DNA of 64,000 bases, from contig NZ_SZNK01000001.1 in assembly GCF_005217615.1 (NCBI RefSeq), forward strand, positions 1,879,501 to 1,943,500. The letters run 5' to 3'. This stretch comes from Brevibacillus antibioticus (GTDB lineage Bacteria; Bacillota; Bacilli; Brevibacillales; Brevibacillaceae). Within the stretch, counting starts at the first letter, position 1. Every line of letters starts with the position of its first letter. Positions 1-8,053 of the stretch are shown piece after piece. The notes under the pieces are model-generated. The model made no database searches. It was given only the letters and a program-made list of their open reading frames with translations, and was not told the origin of the DNA. The position numbers and the translations under genes are program-made.

Positions 1-57
1 TCCTTCCTGCATTGGAGTTAATGGATACACTTTTTGCAGCAATTGCTGAGAAGACAT
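1..57 (-). CDS. Non-ribosomal peptide synthetase, N-terminus only (cut by window edge)
   Basis: Nineteen codons are visible, reading MSSQQLLQKVYPLTPMQEG. The segment VYPLTPMQEG is the C1 core motif region at the start of a condensation domain, preceded by a short N-terminal segment like the acceptor docking helix of NRPS subunits that take a chain from a partner. A GGGGGT ribosome binding site lies seven bases before the ATG, and only 16 bp separate it from the stop of the upstream NRPS gene. It is therefore the next subunit in the same operon. Its first domain looks like an ordinary condensation domain rather than a heterocyclisation domain. The rest of the gene lies outside the window, so module number and substrates are unknown. 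Confidence 0.85.
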   Translation of the reverse strand, partial: MSSQQLLQKVYPLTPMQEG

Positions 58-73
58 ATGTTTACCCCCATGA

Positions 74-3000
74 TTATTGAATAGTGACTTTTAATTCCTC
101 TTCTAATTCTTTCATTTCATCTAGGGACAGACCCAGTTCATCCAGTAGAACAGGCGTCGTGTCAACACTATCGACATTTGCGCTATGCTCTGCAGCATGA
201 GCCTGATTTCCTTGTAAAAAAGAAGAGAGACCTGCAATAGTAGGTTGATTAAACAAATCTTTTACTTGAATCATGACATCCTGCTCACGAAGGCGTGCGC
301 ATATCTGGATCGCCTTGATCGAATCTCCCCCTAGTTGATAGTAATTGTCCATGAGGCCAACCCGAGAGATTCCCAGCACTTTTTGCCAGATTTGGACAAG
401 CTGTTGCTCTGTTTCATTGCGTGGAGCCATGTACGCTTGGTTTTGTAAGGCCTCCCAGTCTGGCTCCGGCAGAGCACGACGGTCTACCTTGCCATTTATG
501 TTTAACGGGAGAGAAGCCATTTGGTGAAAAGTAGATGGTAGCATATAGAACGGAAGGGACTTCGCTAGCTGGTCACGTAGCTCTTGGACATCTACCGCGT
601 GATTCGCTACAAAATAGGCACATAGTTGATCCAATCCTGTAGTCGACTTCCAATCAATCACTACCGCCTCTTTTATTCCTTCCTGCTGCAGCAAGCTATG
701 TTCGATCTCCCCCAGCTCGATGCGAAAGCCTCTACGCTTCACCTGATGGTCTACCCGCCCAATGAATTCGATGGTCCCATCAGGCAACCAGCGAGCTAAA
801 TCCCCTGTCTTGTACATCCGCTCCCCAGGGTAAAAGGGATGTGGGACAAACTTCTCGACGGTAAGCTCGGGATTGTTCAGATAACCGCGAGCCAGACCAT
901 CCCCGGAAATACATAGCTCCCCAATGGCGCCATAGGGCTGTAAGTGATTTTTCTTGTTGAGGATAAACACCTGCGTATTGGCAAGTGGCACACCGATCGG
1001 GACAGTTCCAAGCGCCTCGTCTATCTCGTCCACCGCATGATAGGTAGCATAGACTGTACTCTCCGTTGGCCCATATACATGCAGGAGTGCTCCCTTGCCC
1101 ATATATGCAAGTGCTTTTTGGACATGGCGCAGAGAGACTCGTTCTCCGCCGAAAAGCACTTTGCGCACCCCGGAAAAGCTTTCGATATTGTGATCTACCA
1201 GTGTATTGAACAAGGCTGTCGTTACGAAAAAAATGGTCACTCCCTGCTCTTTTATTTGCGAGAGCAAACCGGTCATATTGAGAAGTGTCTCATGATCAAG
1301 CAACACAAGCTTGGCGCCATTTAGTAACGCACCGAAAATATCAAAGGTGGAGCCATCAAAAGCGAAGTTGGACAATTGCAAGATTGTGTCGTCCGACGTG
1401 ATTTCGATATAATTTGTGGTCTTTATTACCCTGGTTACATTAAAGTGCTGGGTCAAAATACCCTTGGGCTTCCCGGTCGAGCCAGAGGTGTACATCACGT
1501 AGGCGAGATGATCAGGTTGACAAGTGCGTAAGGGATTATGATTCCACTCAGGATTCGTCGCTGCAAGCAAATCCTCCAGCACAAGCACCTGAAAAATCTC
1601 TTCATGCTCTATCCCTCCTTCGACCTCCCTCCATTTCTCCAACATTTCTCTCTGGATCAGTACCATTTTAGGTTTGGCGTCAGACAAGATCATGCCAAGC
1701 CGTTCAGGAGGAGTTCTCGGATCGAGCGGGACGTATGCAACGCCTGCTTTAAGAATACCGAAAATTCCGGCAATCATAGTGGGAGAGCGCTCTGTGAAAA
1801 GCCCGATCAGTTCGTCAGGCTGGACCCCTTTTTGCTGAAGCTGATGAGCAATCCGGTTTGCCCGCTGGTTAAGCTCCTCATAGGTTAGCGTCTCTTGACC
1901 GTATACAAGAGCGGCCTGTTTCGGCACTTCTTTCACCTGTTGCTCAAATAGATCAGCGACCGTCTGGTGTCTGGGGTAATTCGTATTCGTCCGGTTCTTT
2001 TCTGCTAGAAAGTGGTGTTTTTCTTCAGCGGTAAGCATTTCGATCTCATCGAGACTTATCGAGACATTTAGGCTTACAAGCTCGGCAACGGTTTGGATAT
2101 GACCTGCGATGCGTTGGATATCCTCGCTCGAAAAATGCTCTTGGCGGTAGATTAGGCGGAGCATTAGTTGATCGGCTTTTGGCATGACCGTAATACTGAG
2201 CGGATAATGGGTATGTTCAATGACACGCTTCTCGCCTGGATGTACACCGTCCTCTTGCCACTGCCTTCTCCACGTTTGGTTCGCAGGACTGTTGTCAAAA
2301 ACCAACAGATGATCAAAGAGGGGAGCCCGTAATGTTACACGCTGTATCTCGGACAAAGGCACATATTCATGCTTTTTAGCTAGCCTTGTTTGTTCGTGAA
2401 TGTTTTGCAACAACTCCTGAAATATCAGCTCTTGTGCCCTTTTTACGCGCAGAGGCAAGGTGTTGATGAAGAGCCCAACCATCCTTTCCACCCCAGAAAG
2501 CTCGGCTGGACGTCCAGCTACCACCGTACCAAAGACAACATCAGTGCGGTCGTTATAGGTTTGTAATACCACCCCCCAGATCGCTTGGAACACGGAACTC
2601 AAAGTCACCTGATTTTGTCGGGCGATATGTGTAAGCCGCTGTGTTACCGCTAGATCTAGGAACACATCATACTCTCCAGAAGCAGAGGAAACATCTCGTA
2701 GCTTGCTCCCTACTGGCAAGGTGGCGATTTCCTCATAACCACGCAATTCATTCTGCCAATATTCGAGCGAACTGTCCCGATCTTGTTTCCATAGCCATTT
2801 CATATAGTGGCTGTATGGCTGAGTGGGAGGCAAGTGGTCTGGCGTCCTGGTCAATAATGAATGATAGATCTTCACCAGATCATCCAAAATGATATCCGCG
2901 CACCACCCGTCCATCAGAATGTGATGGAAGCTGATCAGGAGTGTCCATTCCTTTGCCCCTTTCTCAATAATCATCAAGCGGATCAAAGGGTCTTTTGTAA

Positions 3001-3364
3001 GATCAAAACCACGCTCGCGGTCCTTCCTGATTAGCTGCTCTGCCCATTCCTTTACGGGAAAATCAACTGATTCGACAGGGGGTTTTTGAACTTGTATCAT
3101 TAACGGTCGCTCACGGAGGACGACCTGCATCGGGTGTTTTACCTGTTCATGTAAAAATGTGGTGCGTAGTACATCATGGCGTTGGACCAGTAATTCGAAG
3201 CTTTTCGCTAGTACCGTTACATCTAGATCACCTGCAACAGGCAGGACGATCTGCACTTGATAAGAGGTATCCTCTGTATCTGCCAATGCATGAAAGAGCA
3301 TTCCTTCCTGCATCGGTGAGAGCGAATAGATATCTTGTACATGGTCTTTGGAAAAAGTCTTCAT
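74..3364 (-). CDS. NRPS single module (condensation-adenylation-carrier), predicted to activate isoleucine
   Basis: The 1096-residue protein has a condensation domain (about 1-440, active-site motif HHILMDG near 150), an adenylation domain (about 465-970, YTSGSTGKPKG, YGPTEST, NGKVDRR) and a carrier domain with the phosphopantetheine serine in LGGDSIK near 1015. There is no epimerase or thioesterase. Reading the specificity pocket by alignment to GrsA from memory gives D-G-F-F-L-G-V-V-Y-K, the code known for Ile in bacitracin synthetase. The N-terminus (KDHVQDIYSLSPMQEG) resembles an acceptor docking segment and the C-terminus ends in an acidic helix typical of a donor. I chose the ATG at 3364 because GAGGCGGG precedes it; an upstream in-frame GTG at 3382 would add six residues. 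The product is unknown. Confidence 0.92.
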   Translation of the reverse strand: MKTFSKDHVQDIYSLSPMQEGMLFHALADTEDTSYQVQIVLPVAGDLDVTVLAKSFELLVQRHDVLRTTFLHEQVKHPMQVVLRERPLMIQVQKPPVESVDFPVKEWAEQLIRKDRERGFDLTKDPLIRLMIIEKGAKEWTLLISFHHILMDGWCADIILDDLVKIYHSLLTRTPDHLPPTQPYSHYMKWLWKQDRDSSLEYWQNELRGYEEIATLPVGSKLRDVSSASGEYDVFLDLAVTQRLTHIARQNQVTLSSVFQAIWGVVLQTYNDRTDVVFGTVVAGRPAELSGVERMVGLFINTLPLRVKRAQELIFQELLQNIHEQTRLAKKHEYVPLSEIQRVTLRAPLFDHLLVFDNSPANQTWRRQWQEDGVHPGEKRVIEHTHYPLSITVMPKADQLMLRLIYRQEHFSSEDIQRIAGHIQTVAELVSLNVSISLDEIEMLTAEEKHHFLAEKNRTNTNYPRHQTVADLFEQQVKEVPKQAALVYGQETLTYEELNQRANRIAHQLQQKGVQPDELIGLFTERSPTMIAGIFGILKAGVAYVPLDPRTPPERLGMILSDAKPKMVLIQREMLEKWREVEGGIEHEEIFQVLVLEDLLAATNPEWNHNPLRTCQPDHLAYVMYTSGSTGKPKGILTQHFNVTRVIKTTNYIEITSDDTILQLSNFAFDGSTFDIFGALLNGAKLVLLDHETLLNMTGLLSQIKEQGVTIFFVTTALFNTLVDHNIESFSGVRKVLFGGERVSLRHVQKALAYMGKGALLHVYGPTESTVYATYHAVDEIDEALGTVPIGVPLANTQVFILNKKNHLQPYGAIGELCISGDGLARGYLNNPELTVEKFVPHPFYPGERMYKTGDLARWLPDGTIEFIGRVDHQVKRRGFRIELGEIEHSLLQQEGIKEAVVIDWKSTTGLDQLCAYFVANHAVDVQELRDQLAKSLPFYMLPSTFHQMASLPLNINGKVDRRALPEPDWEALQNQAYMAPRNETEQQLVQIWQKVLGISRVGLMDNYYQLGGDSIKAIQICARLREQDVMIQVKDLFNQPTIAGLSSFLQGNQAHAAEHSANVDSVDTTPVLLDELGLSLDEMKELEEELKVTIQ

Positions 3365-3513
3365 GTCTTTCACCCGCCTCACTCAAAATGCTTACTGTAA
3401 GCTTTGCAGTAGAATATCGTAGATTCGTTCATCTCATCCTGCTTCAGATCAGTCAACCCGATCGATTTCCTTGCTAAAATCAATAAGGGAAGTGCCCACT
3501 ATCAGCTACTTTC

Positions 3514-4527
3514 TTATTGCGGCTGCAAGCCCACTTCAATGGAGTGAATGAGCACTTGCCTGGGGGATAACTTAAAGTATTTTTGTATCCTTCTGAAATT
3601 TATATCGCCAATGGAACAGACCCCTACCTGATGCATTCCGGCGACATGGGTCAATAATTGGACCATGATGCCACTGTCAATCCCAGCATAGAAATACCCC
3701 ATTCCACCGTATTTCGGCATCGTCACTTCCGCGTTATAAATGAGATAGATAGAAAACGCAGATGACTGAAAGATCTCCTTATTCATGGAGTAATGCGCAT
3801 CCTCAGTAATTACGCAAGTATTGCTGACCATTTGTAGGATATTTTCAATCGGGTTGAAGTAATAAAGCCCCGCCTTCACATTTTCTACACGATGATCTTT
3901 GATATAGATGTACAGATCAATTGGATAAAGGCCGCCAGCTGATGCATAGTAGTAGTGAATTTCGTTCTCGCATCGATATTGTTTGAATACGGAAATCAGA
4001 CTGGAAAAGGTATCGAAGGAAACCTTTTTCTTTTCTTCAAAGTGACGGCAGGTTCTACGATTTGTAATGACCTCGGGAAACACACTCTCTGCCAAAGGGA
4101 CGTTGGTTTGGGATGTTTGAGGAAAAGATCGAGACAATTTTTCTTGCCGAAATGCCTCGTATTTCGCCGGATCAAGAAAGGTTTCTGGCGAGTACGGATG
4201 AAAGATGAGATGTTCTTGGGGATAATAGATCTCTTGCGGGGTTAGAAGCGAATGAACCAAAATGCGATTTGTGATCAAGTCACGTACAAAATCTGCGACA
4301 TGATTGGGATTTACCTGAGGAAAACTTGAAATGAGATCGGGAATCTTGATTCCTTTTTGTGTCAAATAATAAAACGTCGGAAACAATGCCAGTACAGTAC
4401 CTGAATAAGAAAGCGATTCAATGCAGATTTCCTCACCCTGCTGTTCCCACCTGACGGAAGGCGACCAAAAGTAATCGCAATCTTCGTAGAAAGGTTTCAT
4501 CATTTTTTTGGCTACTTGTTGTTGCAT
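3514..4527 (-). CDS. SagB/ThcOx-type nitroreductase-fold oxidase (possible azoline oxidase)
   Basis: The 337-residue protein has a C-terminal nitroreductase-fold FMN domain (about 150-335) with NRRTCRHFEEKK, then YYYASAGGLYPIDLYIYI and GYFYAGIDSGIMVQLL, the arrangement of SagB-family dehydrogenases. These enzymes oxidise thiazolines or oxazolines to thiazoles or oxazoles in ribosomal and some non-ribosomal peptides. The N-terminal 140 residues resemble the accessory region found in longer family members. It lies 29 bp after the cysteine-pathway acetyltransferase and 149 bp before the NRPS gene on the same strand, so it is probably a tailoring enzyme of the NRPS product. No YcaO cyclodehydratase is visible, which argues against a ribosomal peptide pathway. 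The oxidised group is an inference. Confidence 0.8.
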   Translation of the reverse strand: MQQQVAKKMMKPFYEDCDYFWSPSVRWEQQGEEICIESLSYSGTVLALFPTFYYLTQKGIKIPDLISSFPQVNPNHVADFVRDLITNRILVHSLLTPQEIYYPQEHLIFHPYSPETFLDPAKYEAFRQEKLSRSFPQTSQTNVPLAESVFPEVITNRRTCRHFEEKKKVSFDTFSSLISVFKQYRCENEIHYYYASAGGLYPIDLYIYIKDHRVENVKAGLYYFNPIENILQMVSNTCVITEDAHYSMNKEIFQSSAFSIYLIYNAEVTMPKYGGMGYFYAGIDSGIMVQLLTHVAGMHQVGVCSIGDINFRRIQKYFKLSPRQVLIHSIEVGLQPQ

Positions 4528-4556
4528 GACCTTTATCCCCTCTTCTCATAATTTTT

Positions 4557-5105
4557 TCATCTTGATATAAGGCTCGCCACTACAGGGGCAGGCTCCTCAC
4601 ACCGAACGATCTTACCAGGTACTCCAACGACTGTGCAGTTAGGAGGGACTTCCTTCAGGATGACCGCTGCTCCAGCTCCAATTTTGGCGTTATCTCCTAC
4701 CCTGATCGGTCCCAGTACTTTTGCTCCTGCACTGATGATGACGTTGTTGCCGATAGTGGGATGCCTTTTACCTGTATCCTTGCCAGTTCCTCCGAGGGTG
4801 ACACATTGATAGAGCGTCACATGATTAACGATTTCTGTGGTTTCCCCAATAACAATGCCCATACCATGATCAATAAAGACAGCCTCTCCGATCTTTGCTC
4901 GCTGATGAATATCAACACCAGTTAGAAAACGATTACGCACAGAAATCATCCGCCCTGCGAGAAAAAAACCTTTTTCATAGAAGGCATGAGCAATACGGTG
5001 AAGCAAAAGGGCATGGAAGCCGGGGTAACAAAGAATAATCTCCAAGGTGTTTCTGGCTGCTGGGTCCTTATAATACGTTACCCATACCTTTTCGACTTCT
5101 GCAAT
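4557..5105 (-). CDS. cysE: Serine O-acetyltransferase CysE, with a probable non-standard ATT start
   Basis: It transfers acetyl from acetyl-CoA to serine, giving O-acetylserine for cysteine (or diaminopropionate) synthesis. The left-handed beta-helix hexapeptide repeats are clear ([53 protein letters not shown]). Standard start codons allow only 162 residues from a TTG at 5045, but the same frame upstream encodes the conserved CysE N-terminus including [10 protein letters not shown]. That frame is open to a TGA at 5130-5132. The best start is ATT at 5103-5105, with GAGGAG five bases before it, giving 182 residues. Alternatives are a missing A in the adjacent A5 run, or a mutated or read-through TGA, because an in-frame ATG lies at 5144. 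The C-terminus is shorter than in B. subtilis CysE. As the first gene of the NRPS operon it probably supplies a precursor. Confidence 0.88.
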   Translation of the reverse strand: MAEVEKVWVTYYKDPAARNTLEIILCYPGFHALLLHRIAHAFYEKGFFLAGRMISVRNRFLTGVDIHQRAKIGEAVFIDHGMGIVIGETTEIVNHVTLYQCVTLGGTGKDTGKRHPTIGNNVIISAGAKVLGPIRVGDNAKIGAGAAVILKEVPPNCTVVGVPGKIVRCEEPAPVVASLISR

Positions 5106-5196
5106 TTTTGCTCCTCAGAGATCGCCATCCCCTTTCTTTTCCATTTGTTTTGAAAATCCTAAACGTTTAGAATTCATACTTTAGTAAAAAAATATG

Positions 5197-5216
5197 AATA
5201 CTAAATGTATAGTATT
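5197..5216. promoter_or_regulatory. Inverted repeat AATACTA-N6-TAGTATT, candidate PadR operator
   Basis: A perfect 7-bp inverted repeat with a 6-bp spacer lies in the AT-rich divergent region between cysE and padR, about 90 bp upstream of the cysE start. A related ACTAAA/TTTAG palindrome overlaps the padR leader. PadR proteins bind such AT-rich dyads, so this may be where the regulator controls the NRPS operon. No footprint is known. Confidence 0.45.
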
Positions 5217-5355
5217 TAATCCAGACATTATTCTACTACGCAATTATTAAAAAGTAAATATTTTACAGTAAAATTTTTACAATTAAACAGCGTCTCTGCT
5301 TCTATTTATTCTTTTTGTAAATGGGTATATTTTCCATTTTATCAGAAATAAGGGC

Positions 5356-5385
5356 TTTACATGCCTCCCTGGATAATGTTAGAAT
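5356..5385 (+). promoter_or_regulatory. Predicted sigma-A promoter of padR-MFS
   Basis: TTTACA at 5356-5361 and TAGAAT at 5380-5385 are separated by 18 bp. The padR start codon lies 62 bp downstream. The operator-like palindrome at 5402-5427 would sit just after the transcription start, where a repressor would block elongation or initiation. Confidence 0.5.
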
Positions 5386-5401
5386 TCGAATGAAGATGAT
5401 A

Positions 5402-5427
5402 CTAAACATTTAATATTAAATATTTAG
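5402..5427. promoter_or_regulatory. Palindrome in the padR leader, candidate autoregulatory operator
   Basis: CTAAA at 5402-5406 pairs with TTTAG at 5423-5427. Inside lies the perfect 14-bp palindrome ATTTAATATTAAAT (5408-5421). It ends 20 bp before the padR ATG. Its position and AT-rich symmetry fit a PadR dimer site, which would make padR and the exporter self-regulated. Confidence 0.55.
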
Positions 5428-5447
5428 GAAGATGGTGAGGTGCAAAC

Positions 5448-6005
5448 ATGACGAGAGCTATGGTACTAGGACTTTTATTAAAATCTGGACCGATGTCCGG
5501 CTATGAGATACAGCAGAAAATGATATCGGCTCAAACAGATAAGTGGGCTTATGTCCAGCCTGCTTCGATTTACCATGCATTAAAGAAGCTGGATCAGGAG
5601 GGATTTGTAGCTTTGGAAACGCTGGAGCAAACCGGGAATCGTTCCAAGGCAATCTATTCGATTACAGCAGAAGGAAAACAAGAGTTAAAACGCTTGCTGG
5701 TGAACGCCTTTCAGAACTCATCTGTGTCATTTCCCACAGATTTATACACCGCATTAACCTTTATGGATGAAGCTGAGTTGGATGACATTATCCTCGCCTT
5801 GGAAAAACAGCAGCAGGCCATCGAAAAAGTTTATGAGGACATGAAAGCAGGTCAGGAGGAAAAAGCCAAGATTATGGAAATCCCGCAAAATGTTCTGTAC
5901 ATCTTCCAAAACATCTATGAGCAATGCGAGCTACAGATGGGCTTTATCAATAAACTGAAGGAAGACTTTTTGACGCTAAAGCAGACTGGTTCCCACATAA
6001 AGTAG
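5448..6005 (+). CDS. PadR-family transcriptional regulator
   Basis: The 185-residue protein has a winged helix-turn-helix in the first 90 residues (LLLKSGPMSGYEIQQKM, YHALKKLDQEGFVALE, RSKAIYSITAEGKQEL) and a C-terminal helical dimerisation region, the two-domain PadR s2 layout. PadR repressors usually control drug exporters or phenolic-acid genes and release DNA on binding the ligand. It lies 27 bp before an MFS exporter on the same strand and is divergent from the NRPS operon. It is therefore a likely repressor of the exporter and perhaps a sensor of the NRPS product. A GGTGAGGTG ribosome binding site precedes the ATG. Confidence 0.9.
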   Translation: MTRAMVLGLLLKSGPMSGYEIQQKMISAQTDKWAYVQPASIYHALKKLDQEGFVALETLEQTGNRSKAIYSITAEGKQELKRLLVNAFQNSSVSFPTDLYTALTFMDEAELDDIILALEKQQQAIEKVYEDMKAGQEEKAKIMEIPQNVLYIFQNIYEQCELQMGFINKLKEDFLTLKQTGSHIK

Positions 6006-6032
6006 ATCTTAAATCGCTTAGGAGGAGTTAAG

Positions 6033-7220
6033 ATGGAGCTGGCAAGGAGCACTGCTCGTATGCAAAAATCCGCCTTGTTTGTCGTTGGATTGGCTGTATT
6101 CATTGACATGCTAATCTATGGTATGATTGTCCCCATTTTACCCAGATACGCCTCTTCGCTTGGTGCTTCACAAACAGAAATTGGTCTCTTGTTCAGTAGT
6201 TATGCTATTACGTTGTTCGTAGCAACCCCGATATTTGGGGCGCTCTCAGATCGAATCGGACGACGAGGGCCGATGCTTTGGGGCTTGCTTGGACTTGCAG
6301 GTGCCACATTGCTTTTCTCGTTTGCCGATAATTTCTGGCTGCTTGTCCTCGCACGAGCTATGCAGGGCATTTCTGCTGCAGTAACATGGACAGCGGGTCT
6401 TGCTCTTTTGGCCGACATTTATCCATCGGAAGAACGAGGAAAAGCGATGGGTATCGCTCTGTCCGGGCAAGCTGCCGGAACACTCATGGGGCCTTCTGCA
6501 GGAGGTTGGCTATATGAACTTGGGGGTTATCAGACACCGTTTCTTTTCGCCGCGGGGTTGGCAGTGCTCCTTGGAATATTATTCCTCACCTTATTGCGCA
6601 ATCTTCCTGAGACAAAATCTGAGAAATTCACTTCTTCTTTTGGGGTACTACGGAATCGGCAACTGCTGATAATTACAGGTGTTGTTGTGATTGGTGCGGC
6701 AGTACCCAGTGTTTTGGAGCCTACTCTCCCTCTGCATTTGCAAAAAGTGTTCCAGGCTTCACCCGGATTCATCGGTCTGCTTTTTGCGATACCAACTCTA
6801 GCCTATGGTCTAGCCACCCCGTTTATTGGTTCTTTTTCTACACGGATCGGTCATGTCAAATCCATTTTAATTGGGCTTGTCATGGTAGCAATCTTTTTAC
6901 CTTTGACCGCACTACCTGATGCCATATGGATGCAGGCTGGTATGCTTGCTCTTCTCGGTATTAGCATGGGAATGGTGCTTGCTCCATGTCTTCCGCAGCT
7001 TGCCGATATTGCCCAGAAAAGCGGTGTCAATTCCTATGGCGTTACCTTTGCGATCTATAATACGGCATATTCCATTGGGATGATGATTGGACCTCTGGCC
7101 AGTAGCGTTCTGACACAAGCGGCAAACTTACAAATTGCCTATGCAAGTCTTGGAGGACTGGTCCTGATTTATATGTTTTATCTTTTGGTGACCACTCGCA
7201 CACCTACTGGTAGCAGATAA
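6033..7220 (+). CDS. MFS multidrug efflux transporter (DHA1 type)
   Basis: The 395-residue protein has about 12 predicted membrane helices. The MFS motif A follows helix 2 (FGALSDRIGRRGPM), and a motif-C-like stretch (GIALSGQAAGTLMGPSAGGWL) marks proton-driven drug antiporters. It sits 27 bp downstream of padR with GGAGGAG before the ATG, so the two form one operon. Its position next to the NRPS genes suggests it exports that product or gives self-resistance. This is inferred from position; a general drug pump is equally possible. Confidence 0.88.
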   Translation: MELARSTARMQKSALFVVGLAVFIDMLIYGMIVPILPRYASSLGASQTEIGLLFSSYAITLFVATPIFGALSDRIGRRGPMLWGLLGLAGATLLFSFADNFWLLVLARAMQGISAAVTWTAGLALLADIYPSEERGKAMGIALSGQAAGTLMGPSAGGWLYELGGYQTPFLFAAGLAVLLGILFLTLLRNLPETKSEKFTSSFGVLRNRQLLIITGVVVIGAAVPSVLEPTLPLHLQKVFQASPGFIGLLFAIPTLAYGLATPFIGSFSTRIGHVKSILIGLVMVAIFLPLTALPDAIWMQAGMLALLGISMGMVLAPCLPQLADIAQKSGVNSYGVTFAIYNTAYSIGMMIGPLASSVLTQAANLQIAYASLGGLVLIYMFYLLVTTRTPTGSR

Positions 7221-7232
7221 AGGAATCTTTCA

Positions 7233-7249
7233 GGCGGCCTTTGGCCGTC
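7233..7249 (+). terminator. Weak hairpin after the MFS gene
   Basis: GGCGGCC and GGCCGTC form a short stem with a 3-base loop 12 bp after the transporter stop, followed by a poor T-stretch (TATTTG). It overlaps the stop of the convergent small gene and may act as a weak two-way terminator. Confidence 0.4.
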
Positions 7250-7495
7250 TATTTGTATGAGAGCGTTGCTTCTTTTTCCACTTTGTAATAGCGATCCCCG
7301 GTCTTCGGATTGAAGTATACACGACGCCTGATCGAGAATCGATCTGGGAACAGACTCAACAATTTCCCCCATTCTTGCTCTGAAGTGACACTCCGCTGCA
7401 TTGCCAGCAGATTTTTGGAAGTTGAACATGTAGATGAGATTAAGGAACGGCTTTACGTCCTGCTTAATCATATCGTTAAAGATCTGCTGCAACAT
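7249..7495 (-). pseudogene. Small gene of unknown function with a one-base frameshift
   Basis: A good ribosome binding site (GAGGAGGG) precedes an ATG at 7495 that opens a frame reading MLQQIFNDMIKQDVKPFLNL and onward to FNFQ. The frame then degenerates, while the neighbouring frame continues as a protein-like C-terminus (LLAMQRSVTSEQEW, RRRVYFNPKTGDRYYKVEKE) to a TAG at 7249. Dropping one A from the run of five A near 7412 joins both parts into about 81 residues. It is therefore a frameshifted gene or a sequencing error in a homopolymer. A separate 50-residue ORF from an ATG at 7401 is possible but has no ribosome binding site. I do not recognise the family. Confidence 0.55.
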
Positions 7496-7546
7496 GATCC
7501 CTCCTCGGCGGCTAAAAGATTGAATAAATCGGACATCCGCCAAAAA

Positions 7547-8005
7547 TCACAAGCGCTTACGCCAATGCCAAGCTAGGTCGAGCAGAGCAGCGACGGCAGC
7601 TCCCGCAGTGTACCGCACAAGGTCCGCTGTCAAAAAGCCCTTTCCTAATACCAACGCCCCAAGAGTTGTCTCCCGGATGGAATTGATCCAATCGGCCTGA
7701 TACAATTGGCTGGCCTCGATCGCAAAGCAAAACGCGAGGCTGCACCACAGCGAGAAAGAAATCTCTTTATGAGCATAACAAGTGCGAAAGCCGAAGTAGA
7801 TCATGCAAGCCCATAATGCATCGCCAAAATGCTCAGCTACAAAGACAGGCAACACATCGGCGAACGCTCTGGACCCTAGGCCCAAAGCCATGACAGTAAA
7901 AACGGCCACGATATACGCGACCCTGGCTCTCCATCGACACGTGGAGCGCTTGTTACATATGCCCATAGGTATCGTCCGGTAGTCCTTCCATTCGGCTTTG
8001 TGCAT
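7547..8005 (-). CDS. DUF2809 membrane protein
   Basis: The 152-residue protein has about four hydrophobic helices and the DUF2809 signature: RVAYIVAVFTVMALGLGSRAF, then VFVAEHFGDALWACMIYFGFR, and EASQLYQADWINSIR. The family is of unknown function and sometimes likened to VanZ-like proteins. It starts 48 bp after the histidine kinase stop on the same strand and may be cotranscribed with the ABC/two-component operon, although it could have its own promoter. No catalytic motif is evident. Confidence 0.8.
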   Translation of the reverse strand: MHKAEWKDYRTIPMGICNKRSTCRWRARVAYIVAVFTVMALGLGSRAFADVLPVFVAEHFGDALWACMIYFGFRTCYAHKEISFSLWCSLAFCFAIEASQLYQADWINSIRETTLGALVLGKGFLTADLVRYTAGAAVAALLDLAWHWRKRL

Positions 8006-8053
8006 ACACCATCAATCTTCCTCTTTTCTTTATGAATTTTTTGATAAGGGTAC

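Noticed and set aside
3157..3477. Plus-strand frame overlapping the NRPS start and its upstream gap
   Set aside because: Antisense to the condensation domain start and without a ribosome binding site or recognisable motif.
5106..5447. T-box or S-box leader before cysE
   Set aside because: No T-box core or S-box core is present; the gap is AT-rich with short dyads only.
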